Below are positions 52,003 through 52,003 of a stretch of DNA of 52,003 nucleotides, one piece after another. A model generated the notes under the pieces. It saw only the letters and a list, made by a program, of their open reading frames with translations, was not told the origin of the DNA and ran no database searches. Source of the stretch: Vibrio neptunius (lineage in GTDB: Bacteria; Pseudomonadota; Gammaproteobacteria; Enterobacterales; Vibrionaceae); NCBI RefSeq assembly GCF_000967495.1, contig NZ_JXXU01000042.1:1-52003 (forward strand). Direction: 5' to 3'. The translations under genes and the position numbers were made by a program. How positions within the stretch are numbered: the first letter of the stretch is position 1; every line of letters starts with the position of its first letter.

Positions 52003-52003
52003 A

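Overview
This is a chromosomal backbone segment from a gammaproteobacterium, almost certainly a Vibrio. The reasons are close family matches throughout (GlnD, Map, BamA, LpxA, DnaE, FadE, TreB), Vibrionaceae-type gene order (frr-uppS-cdsA-ispC-rseP rather than frr-ispC-uppS), a TIGR03503-type gene behind dnaQ, and an intergenic repeat of a style I associate with vibrios. The genes are intact, densely packed and organised in operons. I see no prophage, integron, insertion sequence, CRISPR array, toxin-antitoxin pair or defence island.

Layout. 1-4.3 kb (minus strand): yaeH, glnD, map. 4.4-24 kb (plus strand): the classic macromolecular synthesis and envelope cluster rpsB-tsf-pyrH-frr-uppS-cdsA-ispC-rseP-bamA-skp-lpxD-fabZ-lpxA-lpxB-rnhB-dnaE-accA. 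It joins translation, isoprenoid/undecaprenyl carrier, phospholipid, outer-membrane assembly, lipid A, DNA replication and fatty-acid initiation, and is cut into sub-units by hairpins after rpsB, tsf, frr, lpxD, lpxA and accA. 24-27 kb: tilS, a periplasmic monohaem cytochrome c, glnB (PII, the substrate of GlnD at the other end of the window) and yafD. 27-38 kb: the yaf neighbourhood (a YIP1-like membrane gene, mltD, gloB, yafS, rnhA/dnaQ divergent, TIGR03503 gene, fadE, gmhA, yafJ), ending in a composite palindromic repeat. 38-41 kb: proS, trmO and the zinc-independent ribosomal protein pair rpmE2-rpmJ2 behind a Zur-type operator. 41-43.6 kb: an AbgT-family transporter and a GNAT acetyltransferase. 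43.6-47.4 kb: metNIQ under tandem met boxes, divergent gmhB (partner of gmhA in heptose synthesis) and a MliC-like lipoprotein. 47.4-51.8 kb: the trehalose system treR-treB-treC with two TreR-type operators. A tRNA-Tyr gene lies at the right edge on the minus strand.

Regulatory logic visible in the sequence: rpsB promoter with GC-rich discriminator and structured S2 leader; FadR-like site before fadE; Zur box over the rpmE2 promoter; met boxes against the metN -35; TreR operators with a CRP-like site before treB. Several starts are not ATG (frr GTG, cdsA TTG, skp GTG, yafD GTG, gmhB TTG). Some starts are moved inward from the longest possible reading frame on the basis of ribosome-binding sites and family length.

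I did not find an undescribed multi-gene system. The best leads are the composite repeat after yafJ, the structured leader before abgT, and the uncharacterised YIP1-like and TIGR03503 genes. All motif calls were made by eye; no database search was run.
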